NCBI GenBank assembly: GCA_030065855.1
Contig: JASJCT010000070.1
Coordinates: 1 to 46,256, forward strand
Direction of reading: 5' to 3'
Source: Myxococcota bacterium
Lineage (GTDB): Bacteria; Myxococcota_A; Polyangia; JAAYKL01
Length of the DNA stretch: 46,256 nucleotides
Part shown: piece by piece, positions 1 to 8,619 of the stretch
How the letters are laid out: each line of letters starts with the position of its first letter
Numbering within the stretch: position 1 is the first letter of the stretch
Notes under the pieces: model-generated
The model's database searches: none
What the model was told of the DNA's origin: nothing
Seen by the model: the letters and a program-made list of their open reading frames with translations, nothing else
Made by a program: the position numbers and the translations under genes

Positions 1-31
1 CATGTGTACATTGAAATCATTGAAGAAAACG

Positions 32-97
32 GTCATTCCCGCGCAGGCGGGAATCCAGGCTCCCCTTCACGTGGATTCCCGCCTGCGCGGGAATGAC
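32..97. repeat. Perfect 26-bp inverted repeat (REP-like hairpin)
   Basis: Two perfectly complementary 26-base arms (32-57 and 72-97) flank a 14-base loop. The core is TTCCCGCCTGCGCGGGAA-like. This is the dispersed palindrome that, when translated, gives 'PAQAGIQ' and 'RLRGND' strings in many proteobacterial genomes; that identification is from memory of the family. It lies about 75 bases beyond the stop codon of the minus-strand operon and is followed on that strand by a T-rich stretch (GTTTTCTTC), so it may also serve as that operon's terminator. Positions 98-170 show nothing else. Confidence 0.85.
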
Positions 98-170
98 GCG
101 GGTTTCATGAGCTCCTCTATCATTGTTTTGGACAGTACTGATTTCGAAGTGAATATACCGAGCACACGCT

Positions 171-1076
171 TCACATATCGGGGTGGGAATTTTTTTGACC
201 CAGTTGTTTAAGAAGGTGCTCTGATAAGCGCCGCACTTCTTCTATTTCATGGCCCGTGGCCGTCATTTCAAGGTAGGCGCGGGCTTCTTTGCCGCCAATG
301 CGCCCCATCGCCTCAATGGCCCGAACCTCACTTCTCAAGTTGTGGCGCTTGATGGAGGCGATGAGAAGCGGCACCGCACTTGCGTCACCCAAGAGCCCCA
401 GAGTCTCAGCCGCAGCCTCGGCCACGGGTGCTCTGGGATCATCTAGCCGCCTGCCAATGGCCTTTATAGCGCCTGGAATTCTTCTTTGGCCGATTAGGTG
501 CAAAGCGAAAATTTGCTCGTCTGGCTCTGCTGAATCAAGGGCTCGAACCAACGCATCAGGTGGTGCGTCGACGAGCTTTAACAGATTACTTACGGCACGG
601 CTCAAATCCGCCAGTCCTTTTTTTACGAGATCTTTGACGGAAGATGGTGAATCAGCACTGCCGGTCGCCACCACTGCTGCTTTGACGGGGATTTTTAACT
701 GCGCCACGTCGGCGTAAGCTTCAAGTGTCAGTGCGCCGTTGCCTTCGTCGGTCTCTAAATGCCCGGCTATCTTGACTTCAGTAGCGCGGTTCCCAGGTGC
801 GCTGATGTCGGCAAGGGCTTCCTTTGCCAGGCTCTTGAACGCTTCGGTTGACAAGATGCTGGATTGGGAATCCATGCCAGTCCACTGCACCGTCCCTAGC
901 TCGATCTGCGTCGCTGGTTTGGACCGATCCCCACAGGCAGCGAGTCGCGTCACCACTGCAGCTACAATGATGGGGTAAAGCACCACCGACCATTTTTTCC
1001 AAGGGATGTTTTCGCGGCGCAACTGCGGGTTAGAATGCCACCTGTGCCATAATCGTAATTTCGCTAAAGTTATCAT
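171..1076 (-). CDS. HEAT-repeat lipoprotein
   Basis: Predicted secreted lipoprotein of about 300 residues. A hydrophobic stretch (SVVLYPIIVAAVV) ends in the lipobox LAAC near residue 48. The C-terminal third holds HEAT/PBS-lyase-type helical repeats: EQIFALHLIGQRRIPGAI, then APVAEAAAETLGLLGDASAV, then EVRAIEAMGRIGGKEA. HEAT repeats are protein-binding scaffolds, so a periplasmic partner-binding role is inferred; no enzyme motif is visible. It is the last gene of the minus-strand run after the porin. The ATG used here overlaps the porin by 47 bases and gives an unusually long N-region before the signal helix. A TTG at 1022, eight bases after the porin stop, would give a normal lipoprotein signal (LRRENIPWKKW...) but has no clear Shine-Dalgarno sequence. 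The start is therefore uncertain. Confidence 0.75.
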   Translation of the reverse strand: MITLAKLRLWHRWHSNPQLRRENIPWKKWSVVLYPIIVAAVVTRLAACGDRSKPATQIELGTVQWTGMDSQSSILSTEAFKSLAKEALADISAPGNRATEVKIAGHLETDEGNGALTLEAYADVAQLKIPVKAAVVATGSADSPSSVKDLVKKGLADLSRAVSNLLKLVDAPPDALVRALDSAEPDEQIFALHLIGQRRIPGAIKAIGRRLDDPRAPVAEAAAETLGLLGDASAVPLLIASIKRHNLRSEVRAIEAMGRIGGKEARAYLEMTATGHEIEEVRRLSEHLLKQLGQKNSHPDM

Positions 1077-2775
1077 AAAAACATACCGATGTACCTGCGG
1101 GCATCCTGGGCAGGAAATAACTCCTCTCTTTTTTGGTCGGAAACAGCCCCCGATACTGGACTTGAACCTTGAGGTTATCTTTATATGGATAATAACTCAA
1201 ACCAAGGGAATGCTCGTGCACATGGTCATCGGCGACATCCAAGTCCGGGTCAAAGACCGAGTATCGATACGCGGGCTCCAACTTGGCCGAGGCATTGAAA
1301 TATGCAAACTGAACCATCATACCGAGCGTGTCGATTGGCTCCTTGTCTGCCATGACCGCACCGTGATCGGCCTGTCTGTAAAAAACAGCCCCCAGCGCCG
1401 AAACCCCCTGCCACTTGAAATGGACGTCTCCAGTGAGATTCACATCCGAGGAATTATAGGTCGACCCGGGATTGCCAGCACTCTGATGCGCGGGTAAATC
1501 GTACGCAAATGCCCCGCCGATACTTAGTAGCGGGCGCTTTGAAGGGGTGAGGTCAGACATGCCCCGGGTCATCGGTCCGAGGGGATCTGATGCAAAGCGC
1601 AGGGCAACCAGCACATCCCGATTGTCGTTTGCCACACTGCCGCCACTTCCATTGAAGACCCCAACCGCGTACTTGAACACCTGATTTGCAATGGATCCGG
1701 AGATCTCCAAACCCAGATCCCGACCAAAGCTCGAAGCGCGTTGAATTTCGTAGCTCCCGTCAAATGCAGGCGTCCCTGGCCCAGCATTGGCCTCCCCTTC
1801 TCCCCATCTGGGATAGGCGCGTGTCATCAGGGATCGGGCGGGAAACGTTAGCCAGTTCGCATCAAACGACGTCTCCACGTCGAACGGCACTTTAAACTGA
1901 CCTGCTTTGATGCGAAGCGCTGAAAACGGCGCGTACACTGCATATACGTCGAGGAACCGCACGCTGTGTTCATTCATCTTAAATCTGCTGTATCTGGCGA
2001 CGCCAACAGCGGTAGATACTGGAAACTGCACCGTTCCGGTCCGTGTGCCGTAGTCGATTTCGACTTTGCCGAGAATAACGCTTAAAATTCGGGTTTGAAT
2101 AGCAAGTCGGGCGTTTGCCACCCCAAATGTGTGCTCTTGAATTTCCACATCACCGCCGATTGGTCTGCCTGCAGCATCCCCGATCAGCTGGCCATATGCG
2201 TTGGACTTCCATTCTTTTTGAAGGGCAAAGCGGTAATAGGGACGAACAAACCCATTGATTTGCAAAACAAACTTGTCATCCAACGAGCGGAGGAAGAATC
2301 CATTGTCGTAACCGGCTGGGGGCGAGGATAGATGTGCCTCAAACCGGCTCTGGTGTTTCTCAATTTCTTTCCCCAGGGAGATCACTTCAGCTGCAATATC
2401 GTCTAAGTGGGCCTCGTGCTCATTGGCCGTGGTTATAGATTCCGATGCGAGCTGATGGAGTTGCGCCAGCCGCACTGCAACGCCGTCCAATTTGCTTTGG
2501 ATATCGACTAGTTTGGTTCGAAGATATGCCGGTGCTTCCTTGCCGTGGATCTCCCTCAGGGTGTTATCGAGCGTACTGATCTGCGTCTCCAGCAATGCAA
2601 CCCGCGCCCGCAATCCCTTTGGTTTGGTGGCCTCTTGGGGCGCATCTTTAGGGGCCTCCGTTGGTGCTTCTTGAGCGATCGCCTGGATAGGCCATACCAT
2701 CAGCAGTGCAAAGACGCCCGCGGCTCTTAGAATGCTGCACTTGCGGATAGTGCGTTGATGTGTCATTTCAATCAC
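1030..2775 (-). CDS. Phosphate-selective porin (OprO/OprP-like) with coiled-coil N-terminus
   Basis: Outer-membrane porin of the OprP/OprO-like family. The signal peptide (RAAGVFALLMVWPIQAIAQ) is followed by a Pro/Glu-rich spacer and a heptad-like helical segment (about residues 45-135: ARVALLETQISTLDNTLREI and onward). The beta-barrel then begins with FFLRSLDDKFVLQINGFVRP. Strand-like alternation and family phrases such as RIKAGQFKVPFDVE run to a final strand ending in a terminal Phe (IMAQVAF), the usual outer-membrane insertion signal. The GTG start at 2775 is chosen because AAGGAG lies seven bases upstream; an upstream GTG at 2820 overlapping the previous stop is possible. It follows the M49-like gene and precedes the HEAT lipoprotein in one operon. 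Its true substrate is unknown; anion selectivity is a family property that the sequence cannot confirm. Confidence 0.85.
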   Translation of the reverse strand: MIEMTHQRTIRKCSILRAAGVFALLMVWPIQAIAQEAPTEAPKDAPQEATKPKGLRARVALLETQISTLDNTLREIHGKEAPAYLRTKLVDIQSKLDGVAVRLAQLHQLASESITTANEHEAHLDDIAAEVISLGKEIEKHQSRFEAHLSSPPAGYDNGFFLRSLDDKFVLQINGFVRPYYRFALQKEWKSNAYGQLIGDAAGRPIGGDVEIQEHTFGVANARLAIQTRILSVILGKVEIDYGTRTGTVQFPVSTAVGVARYSRFKMNEHSVRFLDVYAVYAPFSALRIKAGQFKVPFDVETSFDANWLTFPARSLMTRAYPRWGEGEANAGPGTPAFDGSYEIQRASSFGRDLGLEISGSIANQVFKYAVGVFNGSGGSVANDNRDVLVALRFASDPLGPMTRGMSDLTPSKRPLLSIGGAFAYDLPAHQSAGNPGSTYNSSDVNLTGDVHFKWQGVSALGAVFYRQADHGAVMADKEPIDTLGMMVQFAYFNASAKLEPAYRYSVFDPDLDVADDHVHEHSLGLSYYPYKDNLKVQVQYRGLFPTKKERSYFLPRMPAGTSVCFYDNFSEITIMAQVAF

Positions 2776-2816
2776 GCAGATGCTCCTTTGCCTACTGTTA
2801 GTTCCCGAATCACTGT

Positions 2817-4751
2817 TCACTTGCCCATTTGTTCTACCAGATTAACCCGTTCGAAAAAAGTTTGAAATGGCGCTGCACTGACGTCCAAGACGGTGCTGCC
2901 TTTGCCGACTGAGGGCTTAAGTACAGGCAGCATCAGCGCAATTTCCTCTGGCAGTCCAAGGGCTGCGTAGCGCGCGCGAACATCTGCTTGACCAACTGCA
3001 TCGACAATTGGACCGCGATCTGCAAGAAGGCGTGTGGCAGCGTCAATATCCCCGGTAGATAGTATTCGCTGCACATCTGCTAGCCATTCGCCGATACTGC
3101 GCGTCATTTCTTGATAGTCGAGAATGCGGGAATAGAAGTGGCCATTTTTCTCAACGATCTCCAGTACCTTCCTTTCCATCAGATAGTGAGCAATCGTGCG
3201 GCGGGTCTGATCAGAACGGGTGGCAGGTGGGGATGAGGCCGGCTCCCAGCTGAGGTGTTCCAATGCAGCGCTGGTATAACTATCGTACATTGCCTTGGCA
3301 CAGTCATTGCTCGAAATAAGCCCCATCTCCCGAACTTTTGGGTCACCTGCGAGGTAGAGCGCCACGAGGTTTTTGCGCAGCGCCAGCAGTGGCTTAAAAA
3401 GCTGACCCAAAACCACTTCCGGGGGTCTCCTTAACCCCTTGGCTGCCTTACCTGCTGATTGACCGATCACCTCGCTCAAGAGCAAGTGGGCGACCCACAC
3501 CTCGGTACGACACTGGGTTCTGCGCGCGGCAATAGTCTTGTCCAGAGCATATTCTCGTATGATCAGAGGCAATACAGCCGCGCTTAGCGCCTCGGCAATG
3601 TTCACCAGGAAAAAACGCATTCCGCGATGATCTATATGCGCGGCAAGGGTCCCGGGTAAGACAGATGGTGCAGCGTAACGGGGCTTGCGCCCCGCTGCCA
3701 GTGCGACGCGCTGGAACAGCTGGACAGGTGTTGGCATGGCTTCAGTCGCTGTCCTTTTAAAATCGCCAATCCACGGCATGCGTTGTTCAAAATAGCCTGC
3801 CAGGGCAGCCACTTTTTGCGCCAATGCCTGGATCTTGTGATGGCGGATGATCACCTGTGCGCCCTCGGGCGGGTTGGTTTTGGGGTCGACATCATCCCCA
3901 TGGGAGAACTCGGGAATAAAATAGACGTTCGACACCGCATCCACCTCTGTGTCTCGATAAGATGCGAGTGTTGCGGTATCACCGGTCGACAAAAAGGCCA
4001 CGAGATGTTGCATGGCCGCGCGCTCATTGCCCTTTGTCAGGGGCATCGCGCTTTTCAGGTAGGCAATGATTTCTGTCTCGATCGCTGCTGTACTTTCTCG
4101 ATCGGCAGGCGTTGTGTATAAGATGCCCCCATCAGGCACTGCCTCTGCATCCCTATTAAAAATGAGCGGGCGAATGGTTTTGAGAAGTGCCTCCAGTCGC
4201 TCCAGGCGGGTTGCGCCGAGCGCGAGGCCGGGAAGTTGATCCATACCCAGATCAATGCCCTTTTTGAGAGCGACTTGGGCTGCGGCAGCCAGCTCCCCTG
4301 GAATGAATGCAGGGGTGAGGTGGACCCCATTTTCCGGGTCCAGGATGTCTGGATAGAGTAAAACGCGTTTGGCAAAGGGGAGTATTTTCCCTCGGATAGG
4401 TCCGGGCAGCTCGCCCTCGGCGCGCACGATACCCTTTAGGACCTGCGCGACCATTTGGATCTCGGGGTTGCGCTGGGCGTTGACGAAGCGCTCGATCCCC
4501 AATGTCGCTAAGTAATAGAAATATATTATCTTCTTTTCATTCAAAGACAGTGAACGAAACCCGTCCACGTCGACGCGAATGAGGCCGATGTTGCCAGCTG
4601 TTTCGATGCCGGACGACGATGGAGCGTCCCCATGGTCGGTATCGATCTGGGTTTCAAGCACGATCGCCTCAGATGTAGGCACATCCTGTTTCGAGGATTC
4701 TCGGGTGCAACCTGCGATAAGGATGGGAATGAGGGGCCAGAACTGCCGCAT
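2817..4751 (-). CDS. Dipeptidyl-peptidase III (M49)-like lipoprotein lacking the zinc site (pseudoenzyme)
   Basis: Lipoprotein (lipobox LIAGC) of about 644 residues. Phrases typical of bacterial M49 peptidases appear in order: YFEQRMPW, a GMRFFLVNIAEA segment, then LLLSEVIGQSAGK (about residues 423-435) and LLALRKNLVALYLAGDPKV (about 455-473), followed by a helical C-terminus. In active relatives the two motifs read HEVIGHGSGK and EEARADLVALY: the two His and the Glu bind zinc and the first Glu is catalytic. Here both His are replaced (Ser and Gln), the metal-binding Glu is gone (LALRKN), and only the first-motif Glu remains, while the flanks are well conserved. The reading frame is intact over its whole length, so it appears to be a maintained non-catalytic homologue rather than a decayed gene. 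It directly follows nadB. A TTG at 4760 is an alternative start. The family call is by motif memory. Confidence 0.75.
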   Translation of the reverse strand: MRQFWPLIPILIAGCTRESSKQDVPTSEAIVLETQIDTDHGDAPSSSGIETAGNIGLIRVDVDGFRSLSLNEKKIIYFYYLATLGIERFVNAQRNPEIQMVAQVLKGIVRAEGELPGPIRGKILPFAKRVLLYPDILDPENGVHLTPAFIPGELAAAAQVALKKGIDLGMDQLPGLALGATRLERLEALLKTIRPLIFNRDAEAVPDGGILYTTPADRESTAAIETEIIAYLKSAMPLTKGNERAAMQHLVAFLSTGDTATLASYRDTEVDAVSNVYFIPEFSHGDDVDPKTNPPEGAQVIIRHHKIQALAQKVAALAGYFEQRMPWIGDFKRTATEAMPTPVQLFQRVALAAGRKPRYAAPSVLPGTLAAHIDHRGMRFFLVNIAEALSAAVLPLIIREYALDKTIAARRTQCRTEVWVAHLLLSEVIGQSAGKAAKGLRRPPEVVLGQLFKPLLALRKNLVALYLAGDPKVREMGLISSNDCAKAMYDSYTSAALEHLSWEPASSPPATRSDQTRRTIAHYLMERKVLEIVEKNGHFYSRILDYQEMTRSIGEWLADVQRILSTGDIDAATRLLADRGPIVDAVGQADVRARYAALGLPEEIALMLPVLKPSVGKGSTVLDVSAAPFQTFFERVNLVEQMGK

Positions 4752-4760
4752 CTCAGCCAA

Positions 4761-6344
4761 CTAGTTACCAAACCTGGAGAGGATCGTATCTTTTGCCATC
4801 GCAGCTACCTCCTTGGGATAGTCCGATGTGTGGTGGAGGCCGCGGCTCTCTTTTCGAGATCGGGCGGCATTTATGATGAGGTCGGCAATGGTCGCAATAT
4901 TGCGCAACTCCAGCAGATCTGATGTGATGTGATAGTTCCAGTAGTATTCTCGTATTTCGTCGAGCATCAGATCATGTCTGCGGCGGGCCCTTCTGAGCCG
5001 TCTATCAGAGCGAACAATACCCACGTAGTTCCACATATAGCGTCTGAGCTCGTCCCAGTCCTGGGAGACAACCACGGTTTCATCGCTTTGAACCGCATCC
5101 CCTGACTCCCAGTCCGGAGCAATGGAGAGATCCGGGCGCGCCACGTTTTGTGCTTGAGACCCGGCCCGATGGGCAAACACGAGGCCTTCGAGCAGTGAAT
5201 TCGAGGCGAGGCGATTGGCCCCGTGCAGGCCTGTGCAGGCGCTTTCGCCAATGGCGAACAGTCCCGGGATACTCGTATGGCCGTCTAAATCAGTAACAAT
5301 ACCCCCACAGCAGTAGTGCACTGCCGGAACAATGGGGATGGGCATTGTTGAAACGTCAATACCGAACTTTTTGCATGCGGCTGTAATGTTTGGAAACCGC
5401 TGATACAAAAAATCAGTCCCCAAGTGGGTGGCGTCGAGGAAGACACAATCATCCCCGGATCGCTTCATTTCCGAGTCAATGGCCCGGGCGACCACATCCC
5501 TCGGAGCCAGCTCCTTGCCCGGATCGTAGTCAGCCATGAACCGGCGGCCGGCCTTATCGATCAACACCCCGCCCTCACCCCTTAGGGCTTCTGAAATGAG
5601 CTGCCCCTTTGCACCGGGGTGATACAAAATCGTGGGATGAAATTGAAAAAACTCCATATTGGCGACCTTGGCCCCTGCGCGATACGCCATGGCAATGCCG
5701 TCCCCTGTGGCGACGTCCGGGTTGGAGGTGTACAGATAGACCTTTCCCGCGCCTCCCGTGGCGATCACAGTGACCGGGGACACAATGGTGTGGATAGCGT
5801 TGTTTTGCTTGTCCAGGACATGGGCGCCCAAGCAACGCCGATCCGGATGCTCCCGCCCTGGGACGATTAAATCCACAGCCATGTGCTGTTCCAGGATTTC
5901 CACATTGGGTTCTTCTCTGACGCTTTGAAGCAGTGCGCGGACCATCTCCTCACCAGTCGCATCTGCAGCGTGCACGATGCGGCGGGCTGAATGGCCCCCC
6001 TCGCGTCCCAAGTCGAGTTCGTCTGGATGATCCGCGCGAGTGGAGAACCGGGCCCCAATGTTCTGGAGCTCTTGAATCCGGGCCGGCCCATCGCGAACGC
6101 ATTGCTCGACCACCTCCTGTTTGCAAAGTCCCCGGCCAGCAATAAGGGTGTCCTGAATATGAGCCTCAAAACTGTCCTTGATATCGATAACGGTTGCGAT
6201 ACCCCCTTGTGCCTTCTGGGTTGCAGATTCCCGAGGCGTGGTTTTAGAGAGCAGTATCACCCTGCCATGCCCGGCAACGGCGCGGGCAAAGGTAAGGCCG
6301 GCCACGCCGGTGCCGATTACAAGGAAGTCACACTCGATGCGCAT
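4761..6344 (-). CDS. nadB: L-aspartate oxidase
   Basis: FAD-dependent oxidase that converts L-aspartate to iminoaspartate, the first step of de novo NAD synthesis in the cytoplasm. The N-terminal dinucleotide-binding motif is VIGTGVAGLTFA (residues 9-20), followed by the SATQKAQGGIA flavin region. REGGHSARRIVHAADATG and EFFQFHPTIL form the substrate side, and PAVHYCCGGI with GLHGANRLASNSLLEGLVF are the family signatures. The C-terminal helical domain (residues 420-527) is present and the length of 527 is normal. The wording PAVHY...GG favours NadB over the related SdhA/FrdA flavoproteins, and no Fe-S or cytochrome subunit lies nearby. Its partners nadA and nadC are not in the window. The ATG has GGTGG a few bases upstream, and the gene overlaps the SGNH hydrolase gene by 28 bases. 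Confidence 0.95.
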   Translation of the reverse strand: MRIECDFLVIGTGVAGLTFARAVAGHGRVILLSKTTPRESATQKAQGGIATVIDIKDSFEAHIQDTLIAGRGLCKQEVVEQCVRDGPARIQELQNIGARFSTRADHPDELDLGREGGHSARRIVHAADATGEEMVRALLQSVREEPNVEILEQHMAVDLIVPGREHPDRRCLGAHVLDKQNNAIHTIVSPVTVIATGGAGKVYLYTSNPDVATGDGIAMAYRAGAKVANMEFFQFHPTILYHPGAKGQLISEALRGEGGVLIDKAGRRFMADYDPGKELAPRDVVARAIDSEMKRSGDDCVFLDATHLGTDFLYQRFPNITAACKKFGIDVSTMPIPIVPAVHYCCGGIVTDLDGHTSIPGLFAIGESACTGLHGANRLASNSLLEGLVFAHRAGSQAQNVARPDLSIAPDWESGDAVQSDETVVVSQDWDELRRYMWNYVGIVRSDRRLRRARRRHDLMLDEIREYYWNYHITSDLLELRNIATIADLIINAARSRKESRGLHHTSDYPKEVAAMAKDTILSRFGN

Positions 6345-7768
6345 TTTTTACCACCAATGAGATAATTTTCGTAGCCCGCGATGAGGGCGTCAGCCAGCCA
6401 GGTACCGATCCGACGTGCACCCTGCGGTGTGGGATGGATGAGGTCACCGCCGCCAAGCCCGGTGCGACGCCACCGCGCCATGCTGTTTTGGCCGCCCATC
6501 GCCTCCAAGGTGTTGAAGAATGCACAGCCCTGATTGAGGGATACGTCTCGTTGCAATTTAGACAGTTTGTGGGGCATTTGGCGAGAAGCGAGGCGGCCGT
6601 CTCTTTGTCGCTTTGCTTGATCGAGCGGGCCGACGATAAGGCAGGCCGACTCTGGCGCGCCCTGGCGTATGGTTTGGAGGACAGCGGTAAATTCTCGCCG
6701 GTAGTCGTCAAGCGGTAGGTATTTGTTATGCCCCTCGTTGGCGCCAAACATCAATACAACCAGGTTGGCCCGTCTGTGGCGCAACTCCGATGTCCAGTGG
6801 TGCGGGTCGAATCGGTTTAAATTCGACGCCCGGGCTCCGTTGATAGCCAGGCTGTCATAGACAACCCCTGGCTCGCCACTCTCCAGCACAGCGCCGAACA
6901 CCCGCATGCGCCCATTGCCATGTGTCCTTAACACGAGCTTTGCCGGACCTGGCGAGACCCGTACCCGATGGTGTGCCGTGTGTTTGGTTGCCGCGTCGGT
7001 GTCAATAGTTTTGATCAGTTGGCCGTTGAGGATCAAATCAAAGCTGCCGCCTCGGGGCTGGGCCAGGTAGGATACGTCAAATGAGGCCACTCGGGTTCCC
7101 ACCGGGCCCCGCGGCACTGTCCCTGCCCACGCCCGCGCGTCGTTTGACCGGGTTTCAAAGGCCACACCCCCGAGCCCGAACATGCCGTCTGCCACAGGAT
7201 CCGAAGTAAGGGGTCTCGGACGCCAGTCCCCCTTGGCACCGTGCTTTACGTCGAGATGATGGTACCACTCCCACGGTTTCCCAAGCAGCACGAAACCGTG
7301 ACCGCCATCCCCGAAGCGGTGCTGCAGAAATCGCCGCGCAATACCGGACAGCTTATCAGAGGTCAAAATAGAATCCCCATAGTGAAGGATGCGCGTGACG
7401 GCGTCGCCCTTCTGTCGCTCGACGTCTTCAAGGGCGTTGTAAAATCTGCACATGGCCGAATCCCCTGGATCTTCTATGGCCTGATGGGGAACCCTCAGGG
7501 GGGCCAGTCCTGCTGACTGATCTTGTTTGTCAAGGCTTACAGCGGGTGTCAGCGAGGGGGACGGAGGGGGCGGCAATGGACCGGGATGCTCAAACTGAGG
7601 CATCATGTCGAGGCCGCCATCGGATGAACCAAGCAGGTGGTTCTCCTGGGACAGCCCGAATTGCCATACCAGCGCGCCGAGCCCGAGCACGGTAAACCAG
7701 ATCACAGCCCACATGGTTTTGGGCGGCATGCTATCGGGGTCAGATGGCTGTTTTTTTTCCCCTGTCAT
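6317..7768 (-). CDS. Membrane-anchored SGNH/GDSL-type hydrolase
   Basis: Predicted esterase or lipase-like hydrolase tethered by one N-terminal membrane helix (MWAVIWFTVLGLGALVWQF, about residues 19-37), with a Pro-rich linker (PGPLPPPPSPSLTP). The catalytic domain shows block I as ILHYGDS (Ser near residue 133), block III as VLMFGANEG (Asn of the oxyanion hole), and block V as GGDLIHPTPQG (Asp and His of the triad). The catalytic domain therefore faces the periplasm. Substrates in this superfamily include O-acetyl groups on polysaccharides or peptidoglycan; none can be assigned here. The ATG at 7768 is preferred because it places a short charged tail before the helix; a TTG at 7849 would extend into the upstream HD gene. 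It overlaps nadB by 28 bases, suggesting cotranscription. Confidence 0.8.
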   Translation of the reverse strand: MTGEKKQPSDPDSMPPKTMWAVIWFTVLGLGALVWQFGLSQENHLLGSSDGGLDMMPQFEHPGPLPPPPSPSLTPAVSLDKQDQSAGLAPLRVPHQAIEDPGDSAMCRFYNALEDVERQKGDAVTRILHYGDSILTSDKLSGIARRFLQHRFGDGGHGFVLLGKPWEWYHHLDVKHGAKGDWRPRPLTSDPVADGMFGLGGVAFETRSNDARAWAGTVPRGPVGTRVASFDVSYLAQPRGGSFDLILNGQLIKTIDTDAATKHTAHHRVRVSPGPAKLVLRTHGNGRMRVFGAVLESGEPGVVYDSLAINGARASNLNRFDPHHWTSELRHRRANLVVLMFGANEGHNKYLPLDDYRREFTAVLQTIRQGAPESACLIVGPLDQAKRQRDGRLASRQMPHKLSKLQRDVSLNQGCAFFNTLEAMGGQNSMARWRRTGLGGGDLIHPTPQGARRIGTWLADALIAGYENYLIGGKKCASSVTSL

Positions 7769-7823
7769 CTGATCTTTGGCATACACTGAATTTAATAAGA
7801 GGTGGAGTAAATAATGATGCGTG

Positions 7824-8360
7824 TCAACTTCTCGGCATCGCCGCTTCAAGGGGGGCCCCTGTTATCTGTTCTACGACGCTCTCAATCGCCCGCATTCGAC
7901 GCAGCATCATTGCATAATATTTTTTAGCTTCAGGAAATTTGCCATAGGTATCCCTCAGGTAGTCAAATCTCTCTTCGATGGAGACAATCCGGTCGTGCAG
8001 GACCCTTTTATCAGCGTAGGCGACGATTTCTGCCGGTGTCAGGTTGTCGCCCCTATCCTCGGGAATGATGTGCTCCTGGACGATTGCTGCGGTTTGTGGA
8101 TACCCCAATGCCAACAGGAGCTCATACCCCGTGCGGGCGTGATTTTCCCGGGTTTCGAGACCCCGTGTTTTGGTAATATCGTGCAACAGCGCGCCTGCTT
8201 CGACAAGCTGACAATCGACATCGAATCCCGCTGCCACAACAGCGCGGGCAATGGCGAGGGACACCTCACACACCTTGAGGCTGTGGGCGCGGATATTGGG
8301 CAGCATACCGTATTTTTCTATTAGCGCGAGGCACTGGGTTCTCGAGGGTGGATCTTGCAT
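7824..8360 (-). CDS. HD-domain phosphohydrolase
   Basis: Small cytoplasmic HD-superfamily protein of 178 residues. Candidate metal ligands fall in order: His26 (IRAHSLKV), His60-Asp61 (ALLHDITKT), His74 (ENHARTG), His97 (VQEHIIPED) and a late Asp (YADKRVLHD). This layout matches the HDIG group often labelled 'HD domain-containing protein', metal-dependent phosphohydrolases acting on nucleotides or related compounds. The actual substrate is unknown. It is the first gene of the minus-strand run and is transcribed away from rimP. A GAGGAG lies 13 bases before the ATG, longer than ideal spacing. A 6-bp inverted repeat with a 7-base loop (8379-8397) sits immediately upstream and may be an operator or a 5'-UTR hairpin. 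Confidence 0.85.
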   Translation of the reverse strand: MQDPPSRTQCLALIEKYGMLPNIRAHSLKVCEVSLAIARAVVAAGFDVDCQLVEAGALLHDITKTRGLETRENHARTGYELLLALGYPQTAAIVQEHIIPEDRGDNLTPAEIVAYADKRVLHDRIVSIEERFDYLRDTYGKFPEAKKYYAMMLRRMRAIESVVEQITGAPLEAAMPRS

Positions 8361-8439
8361 TTTTCTACCGGCACTCCTCGTTACTTATCGGGTAACGACA
8401 ATCTATCCCCTTCGCTCAAAAAAATCGAGTGCCCTGGAA

Positions 8440-8465
8440 AAAAAGCGTGTGCTGGGTCGCTTTTT
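8440..8465. other. A-tract/T-tract inverted repeat in the divergent HD-rimP region
   Basis: AAAAAGCG (8440-8447) and CGCTTTTT (8458-8465) are perfectly complementary around a 10-base loop. Only three G-C pairs form the core, so terminator strength would be low in either direction. It lies inside the 259-base region between divergent HD and rimP genes. Confidence 0.35.
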
Positions 8466-8485
8466 ACATGCATCAAACGCAAAAC

Positions 8486-8513
8486 TTGATTAAGGTTTGT
8501 ATTTCTGTAATCT
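8486..8513 (+). promoter_or_regulatory. Possible promoter of the rimP operon
   Basis: TTGATT (8486-8491), a 16-base spacer, then TAATCT (8508-8513). The match to the sigma-70 consensus is moderate at -35 and poor at -10. The position would give a leader of about 100 bases that contains the terminator-like hairpin at 8576-8607. This is a weak call made from position and spacing. Confidence 0.25.
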
Positions 8514-8575
8514 GGTGGTTGCGGCAAGAGATACCCTATGCTAAGTACCATCGGACGATTGGGCTGAATGGTCGA

Positions 8576-8607
8576 GGTGGACCCAGGGTCGGGCCCGCCT
8601 TTTTTTT
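8576..8607 (+). terminator. Intrinsic terminator/attenuator just upstream of rimP
   Basis: GGTGG (8576-8580) pairs with CCGCC (8595-8599) and CCC (8582-8584) with GGG (8591-8593), separated by one A/C mismatch, around the loop AGGGTC. Eight T residues follow at 8600-8607. This is a textbook Rho-independent terminator on the plus strand, yet no plus-strand gene precedes it and rimP starts 13 bases later. Conditional termination (attenuation) of the rimP-nusA-infB operon is the natural inference. An alternative pairing of the upstream GGTGG at 8514-8518 with CCGCC could act as an antiterminator. Confidence 0.7.
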
Positions 8608-8619
8608 GGTTTTTTTTAG

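Noticed and set aside
2817..4751. M49-like gene considered as a pseudogene
   Set aside because: Full-length frame, intact lipobox and conserved flanks around the altered motifs argue for a maintained protein.
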